Below the pieces are notes generated by a model that was not told where the DNA came from, did no database searches, and saw only the letters and a program-made list of their open reading frames with translations. Shown in pieces: positions 51,124 to 63,190 of a stretch of DNA of 64,000 bases (positions within the stretch are counted from its first letter, which is position 1; every line of letters begins with the position of its first letter). The position numbers and the translations under genes are program-made. This stretch comes from Bryoerythrophyllum caledonicum (lineage: Eukaryota; Streptophyta; Bryopsida; Pottiales; Pottiaceae): positions 7,667,989 through 7,731,988 of the forward strand of contig OZ020518.1 in NCBI GenBank assembly GCA_963971425.1, read 5' to 3'.

Positions 51124-52967
51124 CTACTCGGGGTGAAGCTTCCAACACTTAGCCTCATAATGTCTCTTGGCACCACAACCAGAACAAAATCCACTAGTAT
51201 GGGGGGTGAAGGACTTGCCTTGCTTGCAATCTTTTTTCAAATGCCCTGGCTTTCCACAACCGAAGCACAATGCGTCAATGTCAGTGGCATAGAAGGGAAT
51301 AGCAGCCTTGGCGACATTGGCCTTCTCGGGAACCTTCTTTTCATGTTTGTGAAATTCCATGGATGCCTTCTCCTTCAACATATTGATCTCAATTCGCTCT
51401 GAAGTCTCGAATACAAATTGCAAGGTCCATGGCTCATTCAAATGCAATGCCTCATTGCGAACTAGGGTTTTGAGCTCCTTTTCAAGGATACTATACCAAT
51501 GTTGCACCGCCTCTTGCTCTGTGACTTTATGAGTAGCTGGGATCAATTTCCGCAATCTCGCATGAACTTCCTACAAGGATTCATCTCTTTTTTGTGCGGA
51601 AGAGCTCAACGCCATCATCTCGTCTGCTCGTTGACCGTGGTAGTCTCGACGAAGTTGTATGAAGAATATGGTTATGGGATTGAAAAGAGGTGGAGCAATC
51701 ACCATGCCCACTGGTTGACTCATCTTCCCGGCACCACTTGTGCCCTCCTCTTGTTTCCCTTGCCCACGAGTGATGGCACCCTCGGTACCCCACCAAAAAC
51801 ATCCACGTAATTCCGTGCGTAGAAATCTCTCCACGCCAAGACTTCTGCATGGTGAGCCCCCTAGAATTCTCCATAATTCGTTAACGGAGCTCCATGCAGA
51901 CATTCAAACAAGGCCCTCCAAACCGTGTACGGATTGAAGTTGGGGTTACGGGACTTTTGGAGTTCACACTACATGATGAACTCCCTCTTGAAGTCATCGA
52001 CCTCGATGGTGCTCATGGCACCCAAGAATCTCCGTACTCCACGCTCTCCAACTCCATATGTTGTAGCCATGTCTTCCCAATCAAAATATGATTGATGTGG
52101 CTTCTTAAGTAGATTATATTCCACAACACTCACGTCAGACTTGCCAAAAGGTTCTTCTTCCTCTACTACAGGTTGGACCGTATCCTCTTCCTCTATCGAT
52201 TTAGTGGCAGCTTTCACCACCACTCTTTCAAGAACGCCTACCGCAAAGGGGGTGATTCTTCGAGTGAAACTAGGCCCCTTCCACGTCTCCAGATTGAGAA
52301 ATGGATGGCTCAATCAAAGAAGCGCCATGCTTCATAAGTGTCCTTCATCTCCGGAGCGTAGATAGTCGGTGGTACTTTTCAATCAAGTAGCTCCAAGGTG
52401 AGTGTGTCCCACACACTGCTGGCACACTCTCGCCATGTACCCACTTCCCACTGCCACGTAGCGTGAAAATGGAAGCCCTCACTCTCAAACTTGGTGAAGA
52501 TGAGGGAGAACTTGGGCAGTTGATTCCCTCGGCGGAAGTTCTCCACCTTCACGACGTAATTTACCCAATGTTCTTTCAGACAACGGCCTTCTCTCCAATC
52601 ACAAGATCTACAACGTTAACTTGGCCCTGTGCACGACAAAGAGGTGCTTGAACACCTTCCTTGGCCCGAAGTGTTCGGACTTTGCGCACCCCACCAAGTG
52701 AAGTCCAATACTTCACGGAATCTTTGCTTAGCACCTTTGCATCTGGCTTCCGCAAGTCTTGGGTCCTGGTTCGAGACTTAGCTATGGGAGATAACTCAAA
52801 ATCCCTACCACTAGAGCCCTTTCCTGGAAAGGTGAAGATTTTACTTGCAAATCTTGGAGGCAAGAAATCAAGTGAATAAATGTCTTGGTGCTAATCTCTA
52901 CCTTAGATGCATTTGACTCTTCTGATTTCTTTTTCCTACCTCCACTATCCATGTCCCATATCCTCAA
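51124..52967 (-). pseudogene. Ty3/gypsy gag with two CCHC knuckles
   Basis: The C-terminal frame (51124-51555) carries CFGCGKPGHLKKDC and CSGCGAKRHYEAKC, both CX2CX4HX4C. Upstream frames at 51571-51903, 51969-52313 and 52576-52967 supply the N-terminal and capsid parts and are separated by shifts. The block YFDWEDMATTYGVGERGVRR at about 52045-52105 is probably capsid. The start codon is not certain; 52967 is the furthest upstream Met of the last frame. Confidence 0.8.
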
Positions 52968-54230
52968 TACAACCCACTATTTTTACATGATTGTATTAAG
53001 TGGACTTACAATGGATGTGCCTATGAGCTAGCTTCCAACCCCATTACCTTCATTCAAAACCACAAGTTTTCTAGAGTGAAGAGATAAGGCGTTGTTGTAG
53101 AAAGGGTTATATTACTCCATTCCACAACGCACCATCAAATCTTCTAGCTAATCAATGAATTCTTGGTAGAATTTAGAAATCCAAACCAAGCAACACTCAT
53201 TGAATTAACCCTTAAATTGAAATGGGTATGAAGTGAAGTTCCCAAGCGAAGTAAGCAGAGATTGAGCTCCTCATTCTCTGAAAGCTATCGCTCTAAGCCA
53301 AGCGGAAAGGATGAATTTGTCACCCTCTAAACGCATATTTCAAGGCTAACAACGTATCTAAAGCTAGCCATGCAGGAAAGATGAAATCTTCATCCTTCAA
53401 ACACATATTGAAAGCTAGCCACGCGAGAAAGATGACTTGTCATTTTTCAAACGCGTTTTCAATTGGCAAGAATGTTCTTCTTCAAAGACCCAACTCAACC
53501 ACGGGAAAGTCCATGAGCATCACAATCATGCTATGCATAACAAGAATAGAGCAATTTCCTAAGCACCCGACAATCCCCTCCCAATGTGACTTCGGATACT
53601 TTACCTGGTTGAAGTTGTCTCTGGCCTCCAAGTAGCTACCACTAGCTACTCCTAAAGAAAACCCTAAATCCAATCTATGCCTTAAAATGCCTCATGCAAG
53701 AGGCCGGCCTTATTCCCAAAACTAAGTAAGAACTTGTGATTCAAACGTAATTTTGGCAGCGCTTCCGCATCACCAGAAGCACGCAAAAATATACACGGCA
53801 CCACAAGTGAATTCAATAAAGATTTTTAAAACCCACAAGTGTCAACCACTCACCCGGTTGCAGTGTGGATGTTGCAAAGCCAAATCACCATCTACGTGCT
53901 TCACTCCACGATTATCTTCTCCTGGACGCCGCTGAACTAGTACCCCGTGAGATGTAGAACGCCACCACGATGTAGAACTGCTGGAATGGCGTCACCTTCA
54001 ATACGGCAAGCTTTGACTTCACCTCCTCACAACCACCATCAATTCACCTTGGATGCCAGCAAGAGGGCCATTGGCAGCAACAACAATTCCACCAGAAATC
54101 TGTTGTCACGTGTGATTGCACTGCAACCCTACCACCATGCAACCCCACTTTTAGTACTCTCCGCTGCGCTGCAGCATTATGCCTCCGCTTTTTGAAGCAG
54201 ACACTAAACCCTGAAGAGCACACCCGTGGA
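52968..54230. other. Probable 5' leader/LTR area of the gypsy element; no gene seen
   Basis: Contains a small irregular repeat at 53300-53470 (AAAGCTAGCCA, GGAAAGATGA, CAAACGC units). No LTR ends were identified. Short frames are unsupported. Confidence 0.4.
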
Positions 54231-55470
54231 GGCCATGCTCCACGTCGAGAGCACGTTCACTCTCGCCTCCTCGAGCGTTGACAAAGTGCCACCCATGCCC
54301 GACAAGGAGTCTAAGCTCGCTAAACGCCTCTACAACAAACTACTGAGATTTGTAACCTTATAGCAGTTCTCCCAACAATTTGTCGACCGCATGTACACTA
54401 CCAAACATGATGTGCATCCTAAGACCGTGGCTGCACATCATTAAGCATCAACAGTACCACGTTCTCCGCACGCAGCTTCTGCACGGCGGCGTCCTTCACG
54501 ACCTCAACTCCCATGTACTTCTTGAAACAAACTAAACGTCCTTCATGCTCCCTCTAACAAAGAATTGGAAAACATCGAGCTTGGAAATCAAGAACTTCAG
54601 TGCAGTTTCAATGTCCTTGAATGAAGCTTGGCGTTCTTCTGGTACAAGAGGAGTCAACGCCTTCAAAATACTTCCTGATTTAGTTGGGTCTCTTCTTGGT
54701 CAAGGCGATGCAGAAAAGACGCAATTGGTAGTTGTTAGTGGTCTTTACATCCACATGAACGTCAATCAGACTCTGCCACTTGCAAACAAGCAACCGCAAC
54801 TTGTCGGTGGTGAAGTCCATGCCCCATCAAACGCCTCCCGTGCAGTCTCACCCTCCAGAGATCGTTCTTCTGAAGCTCGCCAACCTTGTCGCCAATGTTG
54901 GAGTCCACCTGCAGGTTGTCGCGCACGCTCTCGGCACCCCTCTGCACCTCACCGAGTATCACGCCCTTCTACAACGGCGACGGCTTCCGGACCTTGGTGG
55001 TTGCGTTGCCCACTCCGACCGTGTCGGGCTCCTCTGATAGCGCCGCGACCTTCAGCACGACGCTATCGACTGTCGCATAGGCCGCGCTTCCGAGCCCCTC
55101 GACTTCCAAAGCCCCCACCACCACCAGCATGTTAAAAGTTTTCACGTTCACCCGCAACATTGTTGCACTTTGCAAGTTGCCGGACCCGTGCGTCGCCCGG
55201 CGTGCAAGCTCGTGGGCGACGTCACGCTCTACTTTGTCGAGTCGCCGGCACTCGCCCCGCCCTAGGTCCCAATCGACCTCGACGCGTAGCAGCGGCACGA
55301 GGCTCAGCTCCAGGCCGCGCAGAACATGCCGCTATCGGATGACGACAATGATACCTGCAGGTTCCAGAAAGTGTACTCCACGCGCAGCTCAAACACCTCC
55401 GCACGCTCGTGGGTGGCGTTTACCTTGGCGTCCGTCTTCACCGCCTAACGAATTAAACCTCCCTGCTTGA
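54231..55470 (+). pseudogene. GC-rich decayed coding-like stretch, unidentified
   Basis: GC content is clearly above the flanks and several frames show protein-like pieces, such as VESTFTLASSSVDKVPPMPD near 54245 and KLVGDVTLYFVESPALAPP near 55205, interrupted by shifts. I recognise no family. It may be a dead host gene or host sequence picked up by an element. Strand is judged from the better pieces and is uncertain. Confidence 0.3.
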
Positions 55471-56550
55471 AAAACATGAACCTCCTGAAGTCACTTGCCT
55501 TCAACACTAGGTTCTCATTTCCGCAAAAACATGAACCTCTACGGCTTCACGTCTACTTGCTCATAAGCAGGTGGGTCTGAATGAAGAGTAACGGCTCTCA
55601 CTTTCTGTGGACGAGGGGAAGAGTCAATGGGATCTCATCCTAGTTGTTTTGCTCTCCACCACCTCTCTTAACCTTATCTACATCTTTCATTTTCTCCCAA
55701 GTGTGCTTGAAATCTTGCAACAACGGATAAGCACTACACGAAGGCTCCAAAAACACCCCAAACACAAAACTTTGAGGTTCTAAGTGTCACTAAACCACTA
55801 GGAGTACACTCATATCTTAGTGGTAATCTTTCTCAAATAATAAACAAGTACAAAACACTTCTAACTACATGATAGTCAAGTCCATGCAACTCTTGAAGAG
55901 TTGAAGCATGATCACGATGCGGCTAACGATGTGCACACACATCTTCGCTTCATCACGTGAGAGACTCAACTTGAGAAAGATGAGTCTCCCTCAACCACAC
56001 ACATGGAGGTCATTTGGGCTCCAAGTCCCCAAAATAAGGTGTCAAAAGACACCACCGTTGACCTAGCCGTCACACGGCACTAACCCTAACCCTAATCACC
56101 ACTTAGGGCTAAGTCGCACGCCTTCCGGTAACTCCACAACTCCTTAGGTGGTTTCTACTCGAATACCAGCTATACAAACACCTCCATGCACCGATCCTGA
56201 CACATATTTGCACCCAAACTTACTCTGCCAATTTCAATGCATTCAACACAGATTGCAAATAAACACAGTTCTTACGTATCTAAGTGTGCAATCTTGTACA
56301 AGGATTGTACAAAAGTGTGTGGTAAAATTTTTGTTCAATTCGACCTCACGGATTGAAAGATATCAACCTTTGAAGTGAGACATAAACTCATCTGGGGGAC
56401 ATACTAAACACCTTCAACAAACTTTGACCACCTTCTATAGCAAATTTCTGCACTACATGCCGTGAAGCTTCTAGTTCCAACTTGAAAAAAGATCATTGTT
56501 AGGCATGTTTGCAACAAATTTTAGAAGTAGAAGGGGGTAAACAATGTCGT
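55471..56550. other. No gene seen; intergenic sequence
   Basis: CACTAACCCTAACCCTAATC at 56078-56097 is telomere-like but only two to three units long. No other motif was recognised. Confidence 0.45.
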
Positions 56551-56590
<40 letters not shown>

Positions 56591-56720
56591 AAAGAGGAAC
56601 TCGGTTCCAAAAAGGGGTCCGGCATAAATAAAGTGTCTGTTCGTTCTACTACTAAGCCCATGTCTACCAAACATGGGTTAGTAGTATGGAACTACTTCCC
56701 CCTCTCGAGGATAAACTATC
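56551..56720 (-). mobile_element. LINE 3' end fragment (LINE-C)
   Basis: On the minus strand it reads GGGGGAAGTAGTTCCATA, then GAACGAACAGACACTTTATT and a CCGGACCCC/GGAACCG region, matching LINE-A at 10541-10646 in order. Its tail is (CT)n then (AT)n instead of (TTC)n. The copy is 5' truncated near 56720. Confidence 0.75.
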
Positions 56721-57849
56721 CCTACATATCCTACAATGCAACTATGTGTTGAGCATTAACAATACACTAACAAGTTTTGCATAAATCATATCCTTCTCAA
56801 TTTTTTGAAATTCAAAAATCCATATAGTAGATGCAAATATTTCTATGCCTTCTCGAAAAGGATATTTTCCTTTTAATTGATAGACAAAGACTCAAAATTC
56901 TATTGAATTTAGAAAAAATTAAAGTTTTGGTACACTAGTTGTTATATGTGATACTAAACTATTGCACTATTTGTATACAAAACTAAAAAATGTTTGTAAC
57001 TTTTGAACCATAAGTTGGATTTCTACAAAATTAAGACAACGGAAAGCTATTAAAAGGTTGCCCACTGAAAAAAAATCTCAAAAAATCATGCCAAAATTTG
57101 TGATTGACGGAATCAATTGAACTCAAAGCATCTCTTGAGGGATCTATGGTCCTTTAAGGATTAAAGACAAGAAGAATTGCATCTAAGCTTTGTGGTACAT
57201 CAAAACTTCTCTTTCTTTCTTTTCAAAGGCTACTAATACCAGTTCGAATTTGAGTTTAAAGGCCACCAAGCTTTGTCCACATTCAATAAGGAGACATCAA
57301 CCGAGCTCTTCTATATTAATAATAGAATTGGTTATGAGGAGTTGGTTGAGGGCAAGAAGGGAGATGGCTGAGTGAGGTCCGTGTTTTCTGGTGAGGGGAG
57401 GTGGTATGACTTAGTTGCAAAACTGAGATTTATGGGCAACAAGAGGTAGCTGGCCTTGTTAAGAGCTCCCCATGAAACTTTGTCTTGCGATTTGGATTGG
57501 TAAGAATGCAGAATAGGTTGGTAGTAGCTCAAGAATGTTCGATATGTGCCAGTGATGTTGAAAGAGGTAGTTTGACACAGATCTGTGAGTTGCAAATCTG
57601 AAAAGCGAGGTGTTAGTGTTGAACGCATAGATCTGTACAGTCTTCTACCTCAGAATTCAGATCTGGCAGAGATTAGAGTGCTTAGGCAGGAATGCTTGAA
57701 GCATCTTAAACGTCATTGGGTTAGTGAGACCGTTGAGATATTGATACGAGACCTGTGTGAAGTTGTACTGAAAGCTAGGGACTGGTGTTGGTTACACACA
57801 TATTGCATCCGTACCTCAATGGCCAGATCTGCCCGAGTTTGATACGTTG
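56721..57849. other. No gene seen; AT-rich intergenic sequence
   Basis: GGTCCTTTAAGGA before TTAA at 57161-57164 resembles a right end of TTAA family 1 without a matching left end. GGCCACCAAGCTTTG near 57260 recalls the dispersed repeat at 12420. Confidence 0.45.
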
Positions 57850-57945
57850 GTAAATTAATCTGCTACCATCCTACAAAGTCCCTCCACCCTCCCTGACCCA
57901 GATACTCAGAACATAGAAACCATTAGAGAGAGGTACATCAGTTTC

Positions 57946-58240
57946 GTGATACCAGTGGACGATTGGACCAGCGCAACACCGCAACAGGAAGACGAGAAGA
58001 CCATCGGAACTAGGAGCAGATCCGACTGCCGCAGAGCAACACAGGAAGACGAGAAGACCATCAGAACAAGGCGACGATCAAACTGCCGCAGACCAACAGA
58101 AGAAGGCGAGAAGACCACCGGAACAAAAAGTCGATCAGACCACCGCAACAAGAAGACGATCAGACCACCACAAATCAACAGAGGAAGGCGAGAAGGCCAA
58201 CGGAACGAGAAGATGACTAAACTACCGCAGATCAACACAG
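57946..58240 (+). repeat. Tandem repeat in the probable 5' leader of LINE-B
   Basis: Four to five units of about 60 bp carry GACGAGAAGACCATC, GGAACAAG and GATCAGACYRCCGCA, with later units shortened. The reading frame through it is a Lys/Arg/Thr repeat and is not called as a gene. Confidence 0.7.
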
Positions 58241-59519
58241 GCTATCCCTGACCCACTTAATGCACACACTCTGCTACCTTTCTACTTGCTCTCATGACTT
58301 AGCACATCTCTAGCTTTGCATATTAGATTCCTACGTGTTTTGCTTTGTTTTCCGCCCTACTAATCGTCATGTTCCTATCATAGATGGGAAAAAATCAGTC
58401 GGCATCATAACCTGCACCCACACTTTCATAGTTATTACACACATCCCAGGCACAAGTAGAAACCACAGGTCAAGCCCCGCACGTAGCAAGCGAATGTATT
58501 ACCAAAACCTAACCAGCATAATCCCCCACAAGTACATCCAACTCACAACCTGCAAGGACAGAAATCAAAAAACCCTCTTCTCCCAAAAACCACGACAGCA
58601 CTGTAGAATCCACTGTAGACACCAGTCGTATAGCAAATACAGATTGACTGGACAAAATAAAATCAACCCGTTCACAAAAATAATAAAAACATTGTTGAAG
58701 CTCTCTCCTGTAGATCCTGAAGATAGGCACACATGCAACAAAGAGGAAAAAAATCAAAATCAAAATCGCTCATACTACACAAACAAAATCAAGACCTGCA
58801 AGAAATACTACCTTAGTGGCGCGGAAACAAGAGCTGGAACAAAGGAGCCACCCACAACACTCAGCATCAAGACGAGAAGAACAACAAATACAAGTACTTC
58901 TAACCCTTCTCCTCTTCCTTCAATACAAAATTTTACTATGTCACCTGATCTTATACCTATACACATCTCTTCTACTTAATGTTGCCATCTCTAGACAAAC
59001 ACGTGAAACATATCTACACATAACTAGAAAAATTTCAAGTTCTAACCAGGTCCAGCTCAACAAATACGTTATATACTGCATACTAACCAGTGAACCTAGG
59101 TGCAGAAAGATAAGGCGCGACCACCCCGAACAAAAACAACGCCCCCTGCGATACAAAGCATCTTCATCAATAACGCAAGATCCCCTCAACTTCAACGTGA
59201 GCAACATCAACCGCAGCTACAAAAGATATCTGTACCACAGATCTACCTACGTTGCACCAAAAAAGAAGAGTGTTAGTGCATCAGTGACAATCCTGACAAC
59301 CCCCCCCCCACTGGAACGCCCAACGCCAAGTTACAAAGAAGTGCAGCAACCTCAAAGGCTCAACGACAAAGAAGTGCTGCAGTACCCCGAACTCAAGACT
59401 CCAACAACATCGACACCAACAACAACCAAGACACACCAACTCCAACCGCAGACACATCAACATCACCTCGAGACCTCCCTGTGGCCTGCAGCGACTGGCT
59501 CCCCTCCTCCTTAAGACCC

Positions 59520-59960
59520 CCCATAGACAGACCGCAGTAACGACCTCCCATAGACAGACTCACCAATACCAGCGACCTCCCCCTAATTATCAGCGACCCC
59601 CCCTTAGACTCCTACGACCCCTCCATAGTCGTCAACGACCTATCCATAGACCACAAAGACCTTCCTCCAAACCCCAGTGACCCTTACTTAGACCCCAACA
59701 ACCTCCCCTTTGGCCTCAGCAACCTACCCCCAAGCCCCAGCGACCTCCCAAAAGACACCAACAACCCCCCCCCAGGCCCCAGCGACCTACCCCTAGAACC
59801 CTACGACCTCCCACTAAAAGTCTGCGACCTCTCCCCAGGCCCCAACGACCTACCCTCAAACCCCAACGACCTCCCACTCGAATTCAACGACCCCCTTCCA
59901 ACCTCCAGCGACCCCCTCACAGACCCTAGCAACCTCTCTCAAGTTTCCAGCAACCCCGAT
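59520..59960 (+). repeat. CAGCGACCTCCC minisatellite in the probable 5' leader of LINE-B
   Basis: About twenty-five degenerate units of 12-20 bp contain AGCGACCTCCC, CAACGACCTACCC or CTACGACCTCCC. G residues are almost confined to the GCGACC/ACGACC core. It ends about 110 bp before ORF1. Confidence 0.75.
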
Positions 59961-60067
59961 CAACAAACCGCGATCTCACCCTTTTATCCAACAATCTATT
60001 ACCTAAGATTAGTGACCCCATCCCTGCGACAACAAAACACTACAGCCTAGGAAAACAAAAGGTACGA

Positions 60068-61770
60068 GTGACCATTATTGACCCTACAGTAACAGCAATG
60101 GATTATAGGATTGCTCAAAAAGCCCTCACCTTTAGAGATAGAATGGACACGGAACCATCACCTGACAGCCTTAAACGCCTGCAAGCGGATGGAGTTGGCA
60201 AATCAAGTGAAAACGGCTCATCCTCCAGCAAGAAACTTAAAGGAGTGGCAATTGAAGACGTCATGGAAGAAGCAGGTATGAACCCCATAAGTGTGCCTGA
60301 CTTCACCTCCTTTAAATTTTGGCTTGGCTTCCAGGTAATGGAAGACTTGGCAGTGGCTGAAGGTCTAGACGAACTCTCATGTGGAGAAACCATAGAAGAC
60401 ATGATGACTAGAGGAATAGATGAGAAGGAAGCATGGGAGATCAAAAACGCTAGGATATCCTTTCCGCGCATCCCCTAAACTCTGTACCCACAATCAAGAG
60501 CTGCTGGAGGTCTAGGAGGCCAACACTACAACTTGACACAGGTTCCTGCAAATATCAAGGTTGATGAAAACACCGGTCTAGCCTTGGACTTCCACATAGC
60601 GATCCAATTCGAATTACCTGCTTATCCCCTGATGCATGACGACGTCAAAGCAATGGTAGCTACCCGACTACAAAAAATGAACATCCCAACTGGTAAGAAA
60701 ATCATAGAATCCATCTCCATTCATTGCTTGAGCTTCAAAGCAGGAGGAGGGCGGAAACACGTTTGGTCTGGGTTGATCAAACTCCACCTCATGAGACCTG
60801 AGACAGATGGCATGATTCTATTCAAAGGACTCGACCCTTCATCCTCAAGATTGACGAGACCAATACGATAGGCAAGGTCAGTAAGTCTTACAACAACATT
60901 GCTTGCAACTCTAGTTTATCGATAAAAATTCAATCTCCTTCTCTATCTGGTATCATAGCTAACAAACTCTTCAAAAAGATCCTTGTGTCCAGCTTTAAAA
61001 GGGGACATAAGTTTGAAATCACTGGTGTGCAGAAAACCTGCGCTAAAGCGTTTGCATTTATCATGTCAACAACCCCACAACAAGCGCAGAAGATTGAATG
61101 CCAGCAAGTGGCGGCGCACCAAGAAATTCTCCAACCAAAGTTCACACATGGAGGAGCACCTATGAGCAAGGAACAAAAGGCGAAAAAAGATGCACTTACC
61201 CTCACCCTCTCCCACCTCCCTCTTCTTCTCTCTACTCATGACACTACCAATGCCATCCATAAAATCCTAGGAGCTAACGGTGTCAGCTCTATTTGGTATC
61301 ATAGAAAGGTGGGAACGTGCCACAATGGTAGTGCTAACGTAGTATGTGCCAATCCCATAGTCTACAGAGCATTTGTTAGCAAGACGGTCCCTGTGGATGG
61401 TCACTTTGTGCTACTTGCACCACACATTAGAAGCATGGATGGAACTAACCCTCCATCTCAATCCCAACTAGTTGAGTATGGATTTAGTGATGTGAACAAG
61501 GCTATAGTAAAGACAGTAGAGACCTTCAAGCTCCAAGCTCCCGAAGACGTGATCACCAAAAAAGACTTGGTGGCAGCTTTCGTAGCCAATAACAAGATTC
61601 TAAGAGAGGAGGCCAAATCACTCGCGAAGGAAAAGGCACAAGAGCTCAAGGAACTCAAACTTCAGATGATGAAAATCCAAGAAACGGTTGCAGTGACCTT
61701 CAACATGATGCAAGATATTACCGGAACCATGACATCAAACCTACTTGGTGAAGAACCGTCACACATGTGA
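60068..61770 (+). pseudogene. LINE-B ORF1 protein, frameshifted
   Basis: Three frames (60068-60478, 60533-60871, 60985-61770) together give an ORF1 of about 560 codons. The first ends at a stop after FPRIP where LINE-A continues. The second carries HYNLTQ (just upstream), LALDFHI and LMHDDVKA. The third carries TPQQA, LTLSHLPLLLSTHD and GSANVVCANPIVYRAFV, an RRM-like pattern, followed by a Lys/Glu/Leu helix (about 61550-61720) that should form a coiled coil. That order, RRM-like then coiled coil, is the reverse of mammalian L1 ORF1p. Confidence 0.75.
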
Positions 61771-61924
61771 CGATAACAAATCTCAGGGACCATAAGCCAT
61801 CCAACTTGTATTTTTTCAAATACATTGATAGGACAGAACTACAAGTTCGACGTTACACTCTCTGCAAACCCAGAAATATATTCGGCACTCCCTACAACTA
61901 CTGTATTTTCTTCACATATGTATA

Positions 61925-62420
61925 CGTATACAACCATTGGATTACACCTACAAATACAGTAACAGATACAAATATATATATATATATATACAAATACAGA
62001 TACGAACATGGACACGAATATAGATATGAATACACATACAACAACAAATACATATACTAATACAGATACGAACCCAAATAAGAATATAAAGACAGATATT
62101 CAAATAAATACAATTAAAACCACCGATACAGATTCAAATATAAGTACGAACACGTATACTATTCCAAATACAAATACAAATACAAACATGAACGCCCTAA
62201 AATATACAAACATAGATATAAACACATTTCAAACAACTAGTATATACATACAAAACATTACGAAATATAGTAGGAAATGTAGACCCCCTTCTATAAACAC
62301 TTATACTTTTACAAATAAGAATATACACACATGTATTAATTCAAATACAAAATACGTGCTAATTAGGTCTAACACACAAATACTACTACACCAAAAAATA
62401 AAAACCATACAATCACCAGA
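61925..62420 (+). repeat. AC-rich spacer between ORF1 and ORF2 of LINE-B
   Basis: An irregular ATACAA/AATACAGATACGA array, G-poor, occupying the same place as 1820-2400 in LINE-A. It includes a short (TA)n run at 61972-61990. Confidence 0.7.
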
Positions 62421-62470
62421 AAAAAATAGTGATGACACCCTCCCCTTATTGTTAAATGGCAAACTTGCAC
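62421..62470 (+). other. Vestigial 2A-like leader in LINE-B
   Basis: The frame reads SPEKNSDDTLPLLLNGK, which lines up with SPVENINEISLLLLCGD just before IEQNPGP in LINE-A. The NPGP part is absent and LAHIYNKK follows. It looks like the ancestral 2A position, now lost. Confidence 0.55.
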
Positions 62471-62719
62471 ATATATACAATAAAAAAAACACATGCATAC
62501 ACAAACAAAACAATAACTACACACACAAATACACAAACAAATAGACAAATTATAAATAAAAATAAAAATAAACAAACCATACTAAAACAAACTAAAAAAA
62601 AACAAAATAATACAAATAAGATATATATATAAATATATGGATATACACTAAATACACAATTAGATAAACACAAAATCACATATAATACATACGCAAAGAC
62701 ACGAAAGTTGTTCCAACAA

Positions 62720-63145
62720 AAATCCACCTACTACAAAATACTAATACTAAGTATGAACACCAACATAAAACCAAACACATATACACACACTTATACAAAG
62801 ACAACCACACACCATCAAAAAAACATATCCATACACATATACAAAATCAAATACATACAATCAAATAAAAAGAAAATAAAATACAAAAGCCACATACAAA
62901 AACAAAAAATTCTAAAACAAAACAAAAAACTCACCTACTACAAAATACTAATACTAAGTATGAATACTAATATAAAACCAAATACAACTACATATACACA
63001 CACATATACAAAGACAACCACACACCATCAAAAAAACATATACAAAGACGGATACATACAATCAAATAAACAAAAAATAAAACACCAAAGCCACATACAA
63101 AAACAAAAAATTCTAAAACAAAATAAAAAACCCACCTACTACAAA
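62720..63145 (+). repeat. Tandem duplication of the 2A leader in LINE-B
   Basis: CCTACTACAAAATACTAATA occurs near 62728, 62934 and 63135, so units of about 205 bp. Each unit also has AACCACACACCATCAAAAAA and CAAAAGCCACATACAAAAAC, or close variants. In the first two units the 2A position reads LSMNTNIKPNT; only the third has the complete motif. Confidence 0.8.
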
Positions 63146-63190
63146 ATACTAATACTAATTGGAGGGAACATAGAGACTAACCCAGGACCC
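63143..63190 (+). other. 2A-like peptide at the start of LINE-B ORF2
   Basis: The codons read KILILIGGNIETNPGP, then Met. NPGP and the I-E-x spacing are kept, but Asn stands where the 2A consensus has Asp. Skipping may be weaker than with the LINE-A motif (inference). Confidence 0.8.

Larger units (their letters stand above)
44862..52967 (-). mobile_element. Degenerate Ty3/gypsy retrotransposon with integrase-PHD-like fusion
   Basis: Minus-strand order is gag with two zinc knuckles, protease, a long spacer, reverse transcriptase, RNase H, integrase, a GDYVYL post-integrase module and a PHD-like finger. RT before integrase places it in Ty3/gypsy. There are many stops and shifts in every domain, so it is old. 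LTRs were not delimited. It inserted about 1.5 kb beyond the 5' end of agmatine deiminase, in the same orientation as that gene. Confidence 0.9.

Noticed and set aside
58335..59514. Two open frames of more than 200 codons on the plus strand
   Set aside because: Thr/Asn/Lys-rich composition follows from the A/C bias of the strand; no domain and overlap with each other, so treated as LINE-B leader.
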